Shown: positions 34,775-43,681 of the stretch, in pieces | How the letters are laid out: each line of letters opens with the position of its first letter | How positions within the stretch are numbered: the first letter of the stretch is position 1 | Assembly: GCA_016191465.1 (NCBI GenBank) | Contig: JACPOP010000026.1 | Span: forward strand, 1 to 64,000 | Length of the DNA: 64,000 bases | Direction: 5' to 3' | DNA from: Chloroflexota bacterium | GTDB taxonomy: Bacteria; Chloroflexota; UBA6077; CF-72 | Made by a program: the position numbers and the translations under genes | Notes under the pieces: model-generated | What the model was told of the DNA's origin: nothing | Database searches by the model: none | Seen by the model: only the letters and a program-made list of their open reading frames with translations

Positions 34775-35838
34775 GCCGTGGACCACTCCTCTAATACTGC
34801 GCGGATCCGCTCGCTGGGCAGGCGAGATGGCTCGGCACCGCTCAATGGCGGCGGTCGGCGAGCGCTCTCGACCGCATGCTTAATGGCGATCGGGTTCGCA
34901 CCCACCAGGGTGTTCCAGCCCGACTCGACAGTTTCGACCCACTCGGTCTCCTCACGGAGTGTCACGCATGGTACGCCAAGCCACAGGGCTTCCTTTTGCA
35001 CTCCGCCAGAATCCGTGACAATCACCCGGGCGTGCTGCTCCGCCCGCAGCATATCGGTGAAGCCGAAGGGTTCCACCAAGTGAAGACTGCCGCCTATGTC
35101 GAACGCCCCCTGCTGGATGATCGCGCGCGTGCGTGGATGGACAGGTAGCAGGACCGGTTCACGGAGGGAGGACAGCGCACTGAGAATCGCCTGCAGGCGC
35201 CTAGGGTCGTCGGTGTTCTCGGCGCGGTGAACTGTGGCCAAGATGTAGTGTCCAGGCGCGATACTCAGACTTTCCAGCACGTCCACGGGGGGAAGGCCGT
35301 CGCGCAGTTTCGTCTGCAACGCCTCCAGCATGAGATCCCCCACCTCGTACACGCCCCGCGTGATCCCCTCAGCGGAAAGATTGCGGACGGCCTGGGCAGT
35401 GGGACACAGGAGCAGCGTAGCCACGTGGTCTGCCACGACCCGGTTGATCTCCTCAGGCATGCGGCGATTGAAGCTGCGTAGGCCAGCCTCGACGTGTGCC
35501 ACCGGCACATGGAGCTTGGCGGCTGCGAGCGCCCCTGCAAGTGTTGAGTTGGTGTCACCATAGATGACCAGTAGGTCGAGCCGCTCGGCCAGCAGGATGC
35601 GTTCAATGCCTACAAGCATGGCACCGGTCTGCGCTCCGTGCGTGCCGGAGCCGATCCCGAGATTGACATCAGGCGCCGGAATGTCAAGTTCCTGGAAGAA
35701 CACGTCCGACATGCGGAAGTCGTAATGCTGCCCGGTGTGGATCAGCACCTCCTGGTGCCCAGCGCTTCGGAGTGCGTGGGACAGCGGTGCCGCTTTGACG
35801 AACTGTGGCCGAGCCCCTACAACGGTTGCGATCTTCAA
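34771..35838 (-). CDS. wecB: UDP-N-acetylglucosamine 2-epimerase (non-hydrolysing type)
   Basis: 355 residues from TTG 35838, which encodes the expected MKIATVVGARPQFVKAAPL start; no strong ribosome site is visible. Family motifs are HTGQHYD, VIYGDTNSTLAGAL, HVEAGLRSFNRRMPEE, TVHRAENTDD, PVHPRTR and TDSGGVQKEA. It interconverts UDP-GlcNAc and UDP-ManNAc, or the C3-substituted uronate when it acts as WbpI. It heads the intact part of a chain of four-base overlaps running down to 30584. The combination with C6 and C3 oxidoreductases points to a diamino-mannuronic-acid style donor, though simple ManNAcA synthesis needs only the epimerase and dehydrogenase. Confidence 0.93.
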   Translation of the reverse strand: MKIATVVGARPQFVKAAPLSHALRSAGHQEVLIHTGQHYDFRMSDVFFQELDIPAPDVNLGIGSGTHGAQTGAMLVGIERILLAERLDLLVIYGDTNSTLAGALAAAKLHVPVAHVEAGLRSFNRRMPEEINRVVADHVATLLLCPTAQAVRNLSAEGITRGVYEVGDLMLEALQTKLRDGLPPVDVLESLSIAPGHYILATVHRAENTDDPRRLQAILSALSSLREPVLLPVHPRTRAIIQQGAFDIGGSLHLVEPFGFTDMLRAEQHARVIVTDSGGVQKEALWLGVPCVTLREETEWVETVESGWNTLVGANPIAIKHAVESARRPPPLSGAEPSRLPSERIRAVLEEWSTA

Positions 35839-35890
35839 GAGCGGAAAGGGGTCTAACCGGGTGCGGTTCCCGCGCGATTATAAGGGAGCG

Positions 35891-36386
35891 TCACCGCCTG
35901 AGGGATGGTCCGCATCCCGCCGGGAAGCGGTCGTAGCCGGCGCCGGCTACGAAGTCAAGCTCCTCCTGCGTGAGTGACAGGTGAACTGGCAGCGAAAACA
36001 CCTCCGCTGACGCGCTCTCAGCTCCGGGCAGTGACACGTCATTGCTGAATCGGTGGAGATTCGGTGGTTGCTGGTGTACCGGAAGCGGATAGTAGACCCG
36101 CGTTTCAATGCCCCGTGCAGCTAGTGCGCGCTGCACGCCATCGCGATCATGGGGACCGGGAATGGTGACTGGTGGAACACACGCCGCGCACCAGCCCGCG
36201 TGCCAGGTTATGTCTCTCCGCCAGGGCGCTCGTGAGAGACGCGGCCTTCGTGATGCGCTGGCGATTGAAACCCTCGAGCTTCCCCAACTGCGCAAGACCG
36301 ATGGCACCATGAACGTTGGTCATCCGGGAATTGAGGCCGATTAGCCGCCTCCCCGGATATTCGCGACCCAGCGAAGTGCCTGGCAT
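35891..36386 (-). pseudogene. Remnant of a DegT/DnrJ/EryC1 sugar aminotransferase
   Basis: Two minus-strand frames each hold a piece of one PLP aminotransferase. From 36386 down, one frame gives LIGLNSRMTNVHGAIGLAQL, the dimer/active-site segment of the family. From about 36230 down, another gives RALAARGIETRVYYPLPVHQQ and FSLPVHLSLTQEELDFVAGA, the normal C-terminus. The frame changes near 36150-36230, and the whole N-terminal half with the PLP lysine is missing; its place is taken by the end of the membrane-protein gene. The gene is therefore truncated and frameshifted and should be dead. It lies exactly where the C3 transaminase of the pathway would be expected. Confidence 0.85.
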
Positions 36387-36874
36387 GCACGCGCGACCAC
36401 TCCCCCGAGGCTCGTGAGGTAGACCGTTTCTTGCCGGACCTTCAGTAAGCCAAGCCGGCTCAGGCTATTGAGTCTCGCGTGATGCTTCGCCCCGCCAATA
36501 TGCTCCAATGCTGCCATGTCTGGCTCACTGCCACCGCCATCCACGTGCCGCACGATGCTGATTGAGTAGCCGCCTTCGGACAGTGACCAGAGTTCGAGGA
36601 ACGTAAGGCTATATAGGCCATGCAAGCTCATGACGGCGAGCAAAGTTTCCAATGATCCGATCGCACCTACGGCCACCACCAGCCCCACTGCCAGGAAGGA
36701 GAGTGCGTGCCAGAGGAAGATGGGGCGCTCCCGTCCGAAAAGGGCTTGGTTTCGTAACAGCAAGACATACACCACAAAGTGAAGCATGAGGTAGGCTGAA
36801 GCGCCGATCAGCCGGGTCACGTGGAGACACCGCCACCGCTCACGTCGCGAGTCTCCGGATGATGCGAAGAGCAA
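36341..36874 (-). CDS. Small membrane protein with a winged-helix-like C-terminus
   Basis: 177 residues from TTG 36874; a GTG at 36820 would remove 18 residues. Three hydrophobic helices (LMLHFVVYVLLL, LSFLAVGLVVAVGAIG, LLAVMSLHGLYSLTFL) precede a soluble part, ARLNSLSRLGLLKV then VYLTSLGGVVARA, that reads like a helix-turn-helix with a wing. I do not recognise the family. Its last 45 bases overlap the aminotransferase remnant in another frame, so either the gene end was created by the rearrangement that broke the aminotransferase or the overlap is accidental. Codon use is AT-richer than in neighbours downstream of 36900. Confidence 0.55.
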   Translation of the reverse strand: MLFASSGDSRRERWRCLHVTRLIGASAYLMLHFVVYVLLLRNQALFGRERPIFLWHALSFLAVGLVVAVGAIGSLETLLAVMSLHGLYSLTFLELWSLSEGGYSISIVRHVDGGGSEPDMAALEHIGGAKHHARLNSLSRLGLLKVRQETVYLTSLGGVVARACQALRWVANIRGGG

Positions 36875-36910
36875 CTCCGGCCGGACAGGGGCAGGTGGGC
36901 TTACCGCCGG

Positions 36911-37804
36911 TCACGCGTTCCGCACCGCCCCCACCGGCACCCCTCGCGCGGCGCCCAGCGCAAACCCGAGAGCTTTGGCGGCCTCGTACGGCAGCAAGAA
37001 CGCAAGCCACGCCGGCTGACCGGCTCGGACCAGGAATGCGGCTTCTCGTGCCACGTAGCGCAGGCCGCGAGCGGCCACCGCGCCCGCGGAGTCGGCGATC
37101 AGGCCTCGCAAGCTGGCGCCGCTGAGGCGATTGCGCCGGAACAGCGAGCGGAGCGAGTAGTTGTGCGAGTGCAGCACCTGGGCAGCAGGCTCGTACACCA
37201 CGCAGTAACCGGCGCGCAGCACGTCATGCGCCCAGTACTGGTCCTCGCTCATCACCACGTCCTCGCGGAATGGGAACCGCTGCCACACGTCGCGCCGCAC
37301 CGCTGAGCTTGCGTTGCTGAAGAACATGTCCGCGAGGCGCAGTCGCTGGCCTGGAGCCGCCTGTCGCCGCGCTGGCTGGCAGCCGTACATCTCCTGCAGG
37401 AAAAATCGCGCCATCGGGTCGGCGTCTGGCCGCGGCAACTGGCGGGCGTAGGCGCCGGCGACACCCGGTTCCCCCAGCGGCCGGACCAGCGTGGCCAGCC
37501 AGCTCGGCGACGCCGGTTGCGCGTCCTGGCTGAGATACACCAGCACGTCACCGCGGGCACGTCGGCCCAGCAGGTTTCGGGTGCGGCCATGGCCAAACTC
37601 GGCCGGAGGGATCTGCGCCAGTTGGACGGGGAAGCGGCGCATCCGCTCCAGGTCCGCCTGACACGACCCGGAGTCCACGATCACCACCTCAAACGTGACC
37701 GGCGCCTCCTGGCGGAAAATCGCTTCCAGGACGCTGGTGATGCCGGGTCCGGGGTTCTTCGTGGGCAGCAGGATCGATGCGTATGGCCGCCGCTCGACGC
37801 TCAT
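36911..37804 (-). CDS. Family 2 glycosyltransferase
   Basis: 297 residues from ATG 37804, adjoining the upstream stop. ASILLPTKNPGPGITSVLEAI, VIVDSGSCQADLERM, FGHGRTRNLLGRRARGDVL and the metal-site segment YLSQDAQPASPSWL match the rhamnosyltransferase-like GT2 group. Later come MFFSNASSAVRRDVW and SEDQYWAHDVLRAGY with the acidic catalytic region. A C-terminal hydrophobic patch may touch the membrane. It follows a polyprenyl-phosphate-type GT2 gene with no gap, so both are one transcript. Donor sugar unknown. Confidence 0.87.
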   Translation of the reverse strand: MSVERRPYASILLPTKNPGPGITSVLEAIFRQEAPVTFEVVIVDSGSCQADLERMRRFPVQLAQIPPAEFGHGRTRNLLGRRARGDVLVYLSQDAQPASPSWLATLVRPLGEPGVAGAYARQLPRPDADPMARFFLQEMYGCQPARRQAAPGQRLRLADMFFSNASSAVRRDVWQRFPFREDVVMSEDQYWAHDVLRAGYCVVYEPAAQVLHSHNYSLRSLFRRNRLSGASLRGLIADSAGAVAARGLRYVAREAAFLVRAGQPAWLAFLLPYEAAKALGFALGAARGVPVGAVRNA

Positions 37805-38974
37805 CTAGCGCGGCTCCACGGCGCGCGTCTCCACGCCCAGCAGGCTCAAAAAGAAGGCGTTGAAGACGCACTGCACGCCGACGATGATGAGCGTCACGGC
37901 GAGCAACAGCGGGCGTATCGCATCCAGCGACGGGAAGCCGCTGCTGGCCCAGCTCCACACCACGTTCGCCGTGAGCGCTCCGCCGGTTGCGAACACGGCG
38001 AGCGCCATGAGCAGCCCCTTCTCCAGGTTGAAGTGTCGATAGAACCCGACCAGGAACGGGTCAGGTGGATCGAATCCGTGGACCGCGGCCAGCGTGCGCG
38101 CAGAAATGCCCAGCCAGGCGATTTGCGTTGCGAGCACCGTGAGCATGCTGGCGATGGCGGATAGGTGCATGTCCCACTGGCGGCCGAAGAGCTCGAACGT
38201 CCCCATTGCCAGCACGGTCAGCAACGTGAGTCCCACGACCGCCAGGATCGCGCTGGGCACCATGTACAGCCACGTGGGGCTGTACATCAGCAGAAAGCGC
38301 AGGTGGCGCCAGCCGTCGCGGTAACTGCGCAGCTTGGATACGCCGCTGCGCGGGTGGTAGTTCACGGGGATCTCGGCGATGGTCATGTTCAGCCGCGCGG
38401 CTCGGGCCAGCATCTCGCTGGCGAACTCCATGCCCGTCGTCTGGAGCGCCAGGCGGCGGTACGCATCCCGCGTGAAGGCCCGCAGGCCGCAGTGCGGGTC
38501 GCCGATGTTCCTGCCGAAGAAGAGCCTGAGCATGAGCGATGTCAGGGGGCTGCCCACGTAGCGGTGGAGCCACGGCATAGCGCCACGGGCGATGCTGCCG
38601 CGCCGGCGATTGCCCATCACCAGGTCCGCCCCGGCGTCCAGCTGACCGAGCATGAGCGAGACAGTGCTCAAATCGTAGCTGCCATCGGCATCCGCCATCA
38701 CGATGTATCGGCCACGGGCTGCCCCGATGCCACTGGCGAGCGCGGAGCCGTACCCCCGCCGTGGCTCGTGGACCACTCGGGCGCCGGCCGCTTCCGCCAT
38801 GTCCGGCGAGCTGTCGCGCGACCCGTTGTCGCAGACCACCACCTCGACGTCCAGGTCGAGCGGCTCCAGGTGCGCCAGTGCATCGCGAACGCATGTCCCC
38901 ACCGCTGCGGCCTCGTCCAGGCAGGGCAGCACCACGCTGACGTCGCAGGCGGCCTCTCGCAGCGCTGGAAGCAT
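37805..38974 (-). CDS. Family 2 glycosyltransferase with membrane domain, polyprenyl-phosphate sugar synthase-like
   Basis: 389 residues from ATG 38974; an upstream open extension lacks family sequence. The catalytic half has DVSVVLPCLDEAAAVG, VVCDNGSRDSSPD, RRGYGSALASGIGAARGRY and MADADGSYDL. GDPHCGLRAFTRDAYR and EIPVNYHPRSGVSKLRSYRDGWRHL complete the DPMS-like domain to about residue 230. Four membrane helices follow. Such proteins make polyprenyl-phosphate hexoses for GT-C enzymes; one is encoded divergently 173 bases away. The downstream GT2 gene begins directly after its stop. Confidence 0.9.
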   Translation of the reverse strand: MLPALREAACDVSVVLPCLDEAAAVGTCVRDALAHLEPLDLDVEVVVCDNGSRDSSPDMAEAAGARVVHEPRRGYGSALASGIGAARGRYIVMADADGSYDLSTVSLMLGQLDAGADLVMGNRRRGSIARGAMPWLHRYVGSPLTSLMLRLFFGRNIGDPHCGLRAFTRDAYRRLALQTTGMEFASEMLARAARLNMTIAEIPVNYHPRSGVSKLRSYRDGWRHLRFLLMYSPTWLYMVPSAILAVVGLTLLTVLAMGTFELFGRQWDMHLSAIASMLTVLATQIAWLGISARTLAAVHGFDPPDPFLVGFYRHFNLEKGLLMALAVFATGGALTANVVWSWASSGFPSLDAIRPLLLAVTLIIVGVQCVFNAFFLSLLGVETRAVEPR

Positions 38975-39030
38975 GGTAAGCCGCGGTCGCTCTGGGCGTG
39001 CTTGCACTCGTCTATCCCGTTCGGACGCGC

Positions 39031-39036
39031 AGTATA
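39031..39036 (-). promoter_or_regulatory. Putative -10 element (TATACT)
   Basis: TATACT on the minus strand, 56 bases before ATG 38974, in the divergent gap between two glycosylation genes. No good -35 accompanies it. It matches hexamers before other genes in the window. Confidence 0.3.
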
Positions 39037-39147
39037 GAGCGCTTGAGGCCTCTCCAAAACTGTTGGATGAGGTGCTTGCGTGGCTCCGCGCTCGCATGGA
39101 CTGGACTCCCTCGGTCCAGGCAGGCGGGGGCACCCATTGCTACGCTG

Positions 39148-41328
39148 GTGGGCGTGGAGGAAGCGGCCAGGCATCCTGTGTGTCAGCCGGGTCGTGGATC
39201 GGCCGGCGCGGAGCAGCCGCGCCGCTCGGCGTCGAAGGCCACCGGACTGCTCTTTCTGGGCCTGCTTGTGCTGTACCTCGCCACCTCGGGCGGGCACACC
39301 ACCTCGAACGATGAGGAGGAGCTGTACTACGTCACCCAGGGGCTGGTGGAACGGCGTAGCCTGGCGCTGCCGCCCGAGGAGGCGCGCGCGCTCGCCATTC
39401 CCCGTGGCGCGGCGGTCGGAGTCGACGGCAACTACTACACGCCCTATGGCGTGCTGCCGTCGGTCCTCGCCATGCCGTTGTACCTGGTTGGGAATGCCGT
39501 CGCCAGTGGTTTCGATCCGCGCCTCAACGGGTTCATCACCCGCCTGGCGGTCACGGCACTTTCGGCAGTTGTCACCGCCGGGGGGGCGGCCGCCGTTACG
39601 CTGCTGGGCCGCCGTCTCGGAGCATCCACCCAGGGTTCCGTGCTCCTGGGCCTCCTGTATGGGGTCGCCACCATCGCCTGGCCGTACGCGAAGGCATTCT
39701 GGAGCGAGCCGCTGGCCACCCTCCTGCTGCTGCTCGCTGCCCTGGCCGCCATTGAAGGTTCGCGGCGCAGCTCGGCGAGAGCCTGGTTCCTCGCCAGCCT
39801 GGCGGTGGGGCTCTCGGTGGCGACGCGGAGCGCCATGCTCGCGACCGTGGTGCCCCTGGGGCTGTACCTGCTCGCGGGTGTCTGGCGCGGGGGGCGCGGG
39901 CAGGCGTTCGGCCGCCTGCTGCGTCAGGGAGCGGGGTTCGCAGCGGGCTTCCTGCTGCCAGCCGCGGCCCTCGGCGTGTACAACCTGGTTCGGTTCGGAT
40001 CGCCGCTCGAGAACGGTACCGGCTTCGGCAGTCAGTTGCAGGCCGCCCTGGTGGTCTTCGGCGGCAATGTGGGGGTTGGACTGTACGGCCTGCTGCTGAG
40101 TCCGGGAAAGAGCGTGTTCCTGTATTCGCCGCCGCTGCTGTGCGGGGTGCTCGCGTTGGCGGCGCTGTGGCGGCGGGTCCCGTACGAGGCGTTTCTCGTG
40201 GCGCTGCTGGTAGTGGCGCAGGTCGCGCTGGCGGCACCACTCACGTTCTGGCACGGCGATTCGTCATGGGGGCCACGCTACCTCGTGCCAGCCACCCCGT
40301 TCCTGCTGCTCCCCGTCGCGGCGTGGCTCGGACCTCGGGGGGCGCGCTCGTGGCAGCGAGCGCTCCTCGTCGGCACCGGCGCTCTGGGGCTGCTAGTCCA
40401 GGTGGTGGCGGTGCTGGTCAACCCACAGACCTACATCCTGCAGACCGGAGGACCTACCGGAGCCGGGGCCGAGCGGCGCTGGTTCGATCCCGCGGCATCG
40501 CCCCTGCTGGCCGCGCCGCGCCAGTTGCTTGGCCGGCTTTCGGCCGCGGCCATGCCGCTGGCTCCGGGCACGTTTGCGCTGGTCGATGGCTTCTACCCGG
40601 ACGAAGGTTCCGCGGCCGACCTGCCCCGCTGGACTGGTGGCGACGCGCAGATCCTGCTTCGTCCCAGTGTTGCCGGCCGGTTGCAACTGGAGCTCGACGT
40701 CGTCCAGCCGGAGCCCGGTGGTCTCCGGCCCGCTCCGGAGGTCACCATCAAGGTCGATGGCCTGCCGCTGCCGCTCTCGGCGTGGACACGTCTCGACCGG
40801 GTCGATCGCGGCCGCTACGTAGTGGGCGTCGATCTCTCCGATCTCAGCGCCAACGTGCATGACGTGCGGCTCGTCTCACCCCTGTTCGTGCCGGCGCTCC
40901 TGGAGCGTGGTGCGGCAGATCAGCGGGCACTCGGGGTGCAGGTCCTCGACGTGCGCATCTCCGGCCTGATGGCGGTTTCCAGGCCCGGAGTGCCACCCTT
41001 GCCCGTAAGCACTTCTCGCCCGTGGAGTCGCGCGGCGTTCGGCTGGTTCTACGATCCGGCTGTACCACACCTGGTGGACCTCTGGCCGTGGTACGTGTCC
41101 AAACTGGGTCAGCCGCGAGCAGGCGGACTCGTCGGTTGCGTGGAGCGGTGCGCGCTGGTAGTGCGGGCGTACCAGGACGTGCTCGGCCGTCCGCCGGATG
41201 GGGGCGGTTGGATCGCATACGTCTCCAGCAGTCTCAGCGAGGCGGAGTTGCGGTCGGTCCTGTGTGCGTCGCCCGAAGGACGGGCGCGCGGCTGCCAGGC
41301 GGGTACCGACGTCGGCCCCCCTTCGTAA
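39148..41328 (+). CDS. GT-C-like polytopic membrane protein with DUF4214-like C-terminus
   Basis: 726 residues if started at GTG 39148; the next GTG at 39154 is equally possible, and the frame is open to 38998. About ten or more membrane helices begin with TGLLFLGLLVLYLATSGG. The loop HTTSNDEEELYYVTQGLVERRS with its acidic cluster and YTPYGVLPSVLAMPLYLVG are where GT-C enzymes bind lipid-linked donors. From about 480 onward it is extracytoplasmic and strand-rich. The last 60 residues, VVRAYQDVLGRPPDGGGW and LRSVLCASPEGRA, resemble DUF4214, a small helical domain seen in surface proteins. It probably adds a sugar outside the membrane. Confidence 0.75.
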   Translation: MGVEEAARHPVCQPGRGSAGAEQPRRSASKATGLLFLGLLVLYLATSGGHTTSNDEEELYYVTQGLVERRSLALPPEEARALAIPRGAAVGVDGNYYTPYGVLPSVLAMPLYLVGNAVASGFDPRLNGFITRLAVTALSAVVTAGGAAAVTLLGRRLGASTQGSVLLGLLYGVATIAWPYAKAFWSEPLATLLLLLAALAAIEGSRRSSARAWFLASLAVGLSVATRSAMLATVVPLGLYLLAGVWRGGRGQAFGRLLRQGAGFAAGFLLPAAALGVYNLVRFGSPLENGTGFGSQLQAALVVFGGNVGVGLYGLLLSPGKSVFLYSPPLLCGVLALAALWRRVPYEAFLVALLVVAQVALAAPLTFWHGDSSWGPRYLVPATPFLLLPVAAWLGPRGARSWQRALLVGTGALGLLVQVVAVLVNPQTYILQTGGPTGAGAERRWFDPAASPLLAAPRQLLGRLSAAAMPLAPGTFALVDGFYPDEGSAADLPRWTGGDAQILLRPSVAGRLQLELDVVQPEPGGLRPAPEVTIKVDGLPLPLSAWTRLDRVDRGRYVVGVDLSDLSANVHDVRLVSPLFVPALLERGAADQRALGVQVLDVRISGLMAVSRPGVPPLPVSTSRPWSRAAFGWFYDPAVPHLVDLWPWYVSKLGQPRAGGLVGCVERCALVVRAYQDVLGRPPDGGGWIAYVSSSLSEAELRSVLCASPEGRARGCQAGTDVGPPS

Positions 41329-41450
41329 GGTGCGGGTTGCGAGCCGGAGTGCCTCATGGGCCTGCCAGGACGGCCTCAACCCAAGTTGCACGGTGGACCA
41401 AACGGAGCGTACGCGCTGCCCTTACGATCCCTGTCGGAGGCACACGTATC

Positions 41451-42275
41451 GTGCATCGCTCTCACTGTCTGCGCATGGCCTCGCTCGCCGCGGCCTCGAC
41501 ATTCTTCGCCGCGCTGCTCCTGGCGGGGCCGGCGTTCGCCCAGCCCACCAGGGACCCCCGCGAGCTGACTGTTCCCGTGTCGGACCTGGGTGCAGGGTGG
41601 GTCGTGACCGAGGAGTCGACGCGCGGCTCCACGCCCGACGTACCGGCATTCTCCGCCAGCTATTCCAACCTGCGCGGCTATCGGGCGCCGCGGGTGGCGC
41701 AGTTGGCGGTGGTGTTGGCGGCGAGCGTGGAGCAGGCCGATCGCGAAGTCGAGGGCGCGCGTCAGGCCACGGAGGCGAACGGCATTCCTTTTGAGCCGAC
41801 CACCTGGCTCGGCGATGGTCCCGCCTACCGCGGCGCTGCCCCGAGTGGTTCTGGCGTGGCCACCACGATCTACCTGTTCCGCGTCCACGCCGCGGTGGCC
41901 GTGGTCCTGGAAGCCGGCAACGTCGCCGAGGCGTCGGCGGTGGACGAGCAGGCGACGGCGATCGCCGTGGCGCAGCAAGCCCGCCTGCGGGGCCGGCTGG
42001 ATATCCCGGTTACGCTGGCGCCGCCGTACGCCTCCTGTGCACCTGAGCAGATCCCCGAATTCGCCTTCGGGTTCGCGGCGCTCAAGGAGCAGCTCGGCGC
42101 CACGATGGGCGCGCCGATCGAGTGCGAGCGCGTAGTGAACGGGGAGGGCGACACGTCCCAACGGACGAGCACCGGCGTCGCTTCCTACCAGCGTGCATCC
42201 AACGCGGTGCTGTTCGGAAACGGCGCCCGCACGTGGACGCTTGATGCCGGGGGCATCGTCGTCACCGTCCCCTGA
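41451..42275 (+). CDS. Secreted protein of unknown function
   Basis: 274 residues from GTG 41451, supported by a GGAGG site at 41436-41440; the longer frame to 41022 overlaps the previous gene and is unconserved. A clear signal peptide (ASTFFAALLLAGPAFA) is cut after Ala. The middle resembles a compact alpha-beta domain with GVATTIYLFRVHAAVAVVLE, followed by the C-terminal motif ECERVVNGEGDTSQRTSTG, ASYQRASNAVLF and GARTWTL. I have seen this QRTSTG ... NG..W tail in exported proteins of related bacteria. It is a lone gene between GT-C and TolB-like genes. No catalytic residues are evident. Confidence 0.75.
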   Translation: MHRSHCLRMASLAAASTFFAALLLAGPAFAQPTRDPRELTVPVSDLGAGWVVTEESTRGSTPDVPAFSASYSNLRGYRAPRVAQLAVVLAASVEQADREVEGARQATEANGIPFEPTTWLGDGPAYRGAAPSGSGVATTIYLFRVHAAVAVVLEAGNVAEASAVDEQATAIAVAQQARLRGRLDIPVTLAPPYASCAPEQIPEFAFGFAALKEQLGATMGAPIECERVVNGEGDTSQRTSTGVASYQRASNAVLFGNGARTWTLDAGGIVVTVP

Positions 42276-42453
42276 GATGACGGCGCGCTCACACGAGCGG
42301 TGTTGCGGCGGTCAGTCGGATCCGGCTGGCCGCTCGCCGCCCGGCCGGGCCGCTGGCACCGAAGTAGCCGAAGCTTCAAGCGGCTGCCTTGCCGAAGCGT
42401 GCGTGCCGCGTGATCGGCAGCAGTCCCTGGGGCGAGCGGTTCGCGGCTGGGAG

Positions 42454-43581
42454 CTACGGCAGCCAGGCGAGGGCCTTGTCATTGGCATCACCGGAACTGA
42501 TCGGGATCTCCGTCCCGCCGGCGAGCGGAATCACGCTCACCTGCCGGGTAGATCCGTTCTGCTGAGAGCGAGTGAATGCTACGAATCGGCTGTCGGGGGA
42601 CCAGGCGAGACGGCTGATAGTGACTCCGTTGGCGCGGGGCAGGAGGGTCCGCGGGTCGCTGCCGTCCGGCCGAATGACGCGCAGCTCCCAGGCCTGGGTG
42701 GGCGAGGGCTGGTCCTCGAATCCGGCGTTGGCGGCGTACGCGATCCACTGCCCATCGGGAGACCACGCGGCCGCCATCTCCAGGACCCGATCGCCCGTCA
42801 GCTTGCGTGGGTTCGTGAAGCTCAGGTCCGTCACGTAGATGCTGTAGTAGGGCTGATCGGTGACGTACCCGAGCGCCAGCCGTTGGCCATCCGGCGCAAC
42901 CGAAGGGTCGAGCCCCGTGCCGGGCAGCTTCCTCGAAGCGCCGCTGGCCAGGTCGAATGAGGCGAGCCCGCCGCCACCTGACTGTTGAACGAGCAAGGCA
43001 CCGGACCCGAGCGGCGTCGCGGACAGGTAGCCCGCCGGCCGGTCGACGCTGATGCCGGGGAGTTGGGGGACCGCGTCCCTGGCCCGGCCGTTCTCCAGCG
43101 CGAGGATGCGCCGCCCGCCCACGACGACGTACACGGTTCGGCCATCTGGCGAGGCGGCAGCGTTCGTCAATCCAAGCTGGTCGCCCTCCACGGCCATCGA
43201 CTCGAAGCCGGCCCGCGAGATGCTCGCCAACCGATAGTCCAGCGGGAAATCTGACCGAGCGCGGGGTCCGGTGCGGGTCGTGGCCAGCAACAGCCGGCCG
43301 TCGATCGGTGCTGTGATGGACCGGGTGGCCGGCGGTTGAGTGGGCATGGCAATCGCGGTGGCGAAGGTCCGCACCGCCTCTTCTGCCGCCGGGTCCACCT
43401 GGGTGGCAGGCACAGGCGGGGGAATGTTGGGCGTGACAGCCGCCGGGCGCGTGGGGGTTGGTGGCGAGGGCGCGGCACACGCGGCGAGCACCAGGCCGCT
43501 CAGAATGGCCGCGGCGCCCACCCGGTATGCGCCTGATGAGCCGTGCTGTTGACGGTCGCGAAGGCGCGCAAGAAAGGGCAC
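42454..43581 (-). CDS. TolB-like beta-propeller lipoprotein
   Basis: 375 residues from GTG 43581. Signal peptide with lipobox LAAC and a Pro/Thr-rich linker. The rest is built of propeller blades: AAASPDGRTVYVVVGG, DPSVAPDGQRLALGYV, AAAWSPDGQWIAYAANAG and LAWSPDSRFVAFTRSQ are the repeating SPDG turns of TolB/WD40-like PD40 repeats. Such proteins act as extracytoplasmic binding platforms. It is divergent from, and related in layout to, the protein at 43682-44767. A TATACT hexamer lies five bases before the start, suggesting a near-leaderless transcript. Confidence 0.82.
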   Translation of the reverse strand: MPFLARLRDRQQHGSSGAYRVGAAAILSGLVLAACAAPSPPTPTRPAAVTPNIPPPVPATQVDPAAEEAVRTFATAIAMPTQPPATRSITAPIDGRLLLATTRTGPRARSDFPLDYRLASISRAGFESMAVEGDQLGLTNAAASPDGRTVYVVVGGRRILALENGRARDAVPQLPGISVDRPAGYLSATPLGSGALLVQQSGGGGLASFDLASGASRKLPGTGLDPSVAPDGQRLALGYVTDQPYYSIYVTDLSFTNPRKLTGDRVLEMAAAWSPDGQWIAYAANAGFEDQPSPTQAWELRVIRPDGSDPRTLLPRANGVTISRLAWSPDSRFVAFTRSQQNGSTRQVSVIPLAGGTEIPISSGDANDKALAWLP

Positions 43582-43586
43582 GGCGG

Positions 43587-43592
43587 AGTATA
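43587..43592 (-). promoter_or_regulatory. Putative -10 element (TATACT) for the TolB-like lipoprotein gene
   Basis: Minus-strand TATACT five bases upstream of GTG 43581. No -35 match is found at normal spacing. Confidence 0.4.
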
Positions 43593-43625
43593 GGGAGCGT
43601 GTCTCAGTCGTACTGAGCCAGCCTC

Positions 43626-43654
43626 TTGGATCAGCCGGACCCCGGCTCTATAGT
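43626..43654 (+). promoter_or_regulatory. Promoter for the second TolB-like gene
   Basis: TTGGAT at 43626-43631 and TATAGT at 43649-43654 are separated by exactly 17 bases, the best sigma-70-type pair in the window. The start codon GTG 43682 follows 27 bases after the -10. Confidence 0.6.
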
Positions 43655-43681
43655 GCGCCGCCACCTCGAACGGATACCTAC

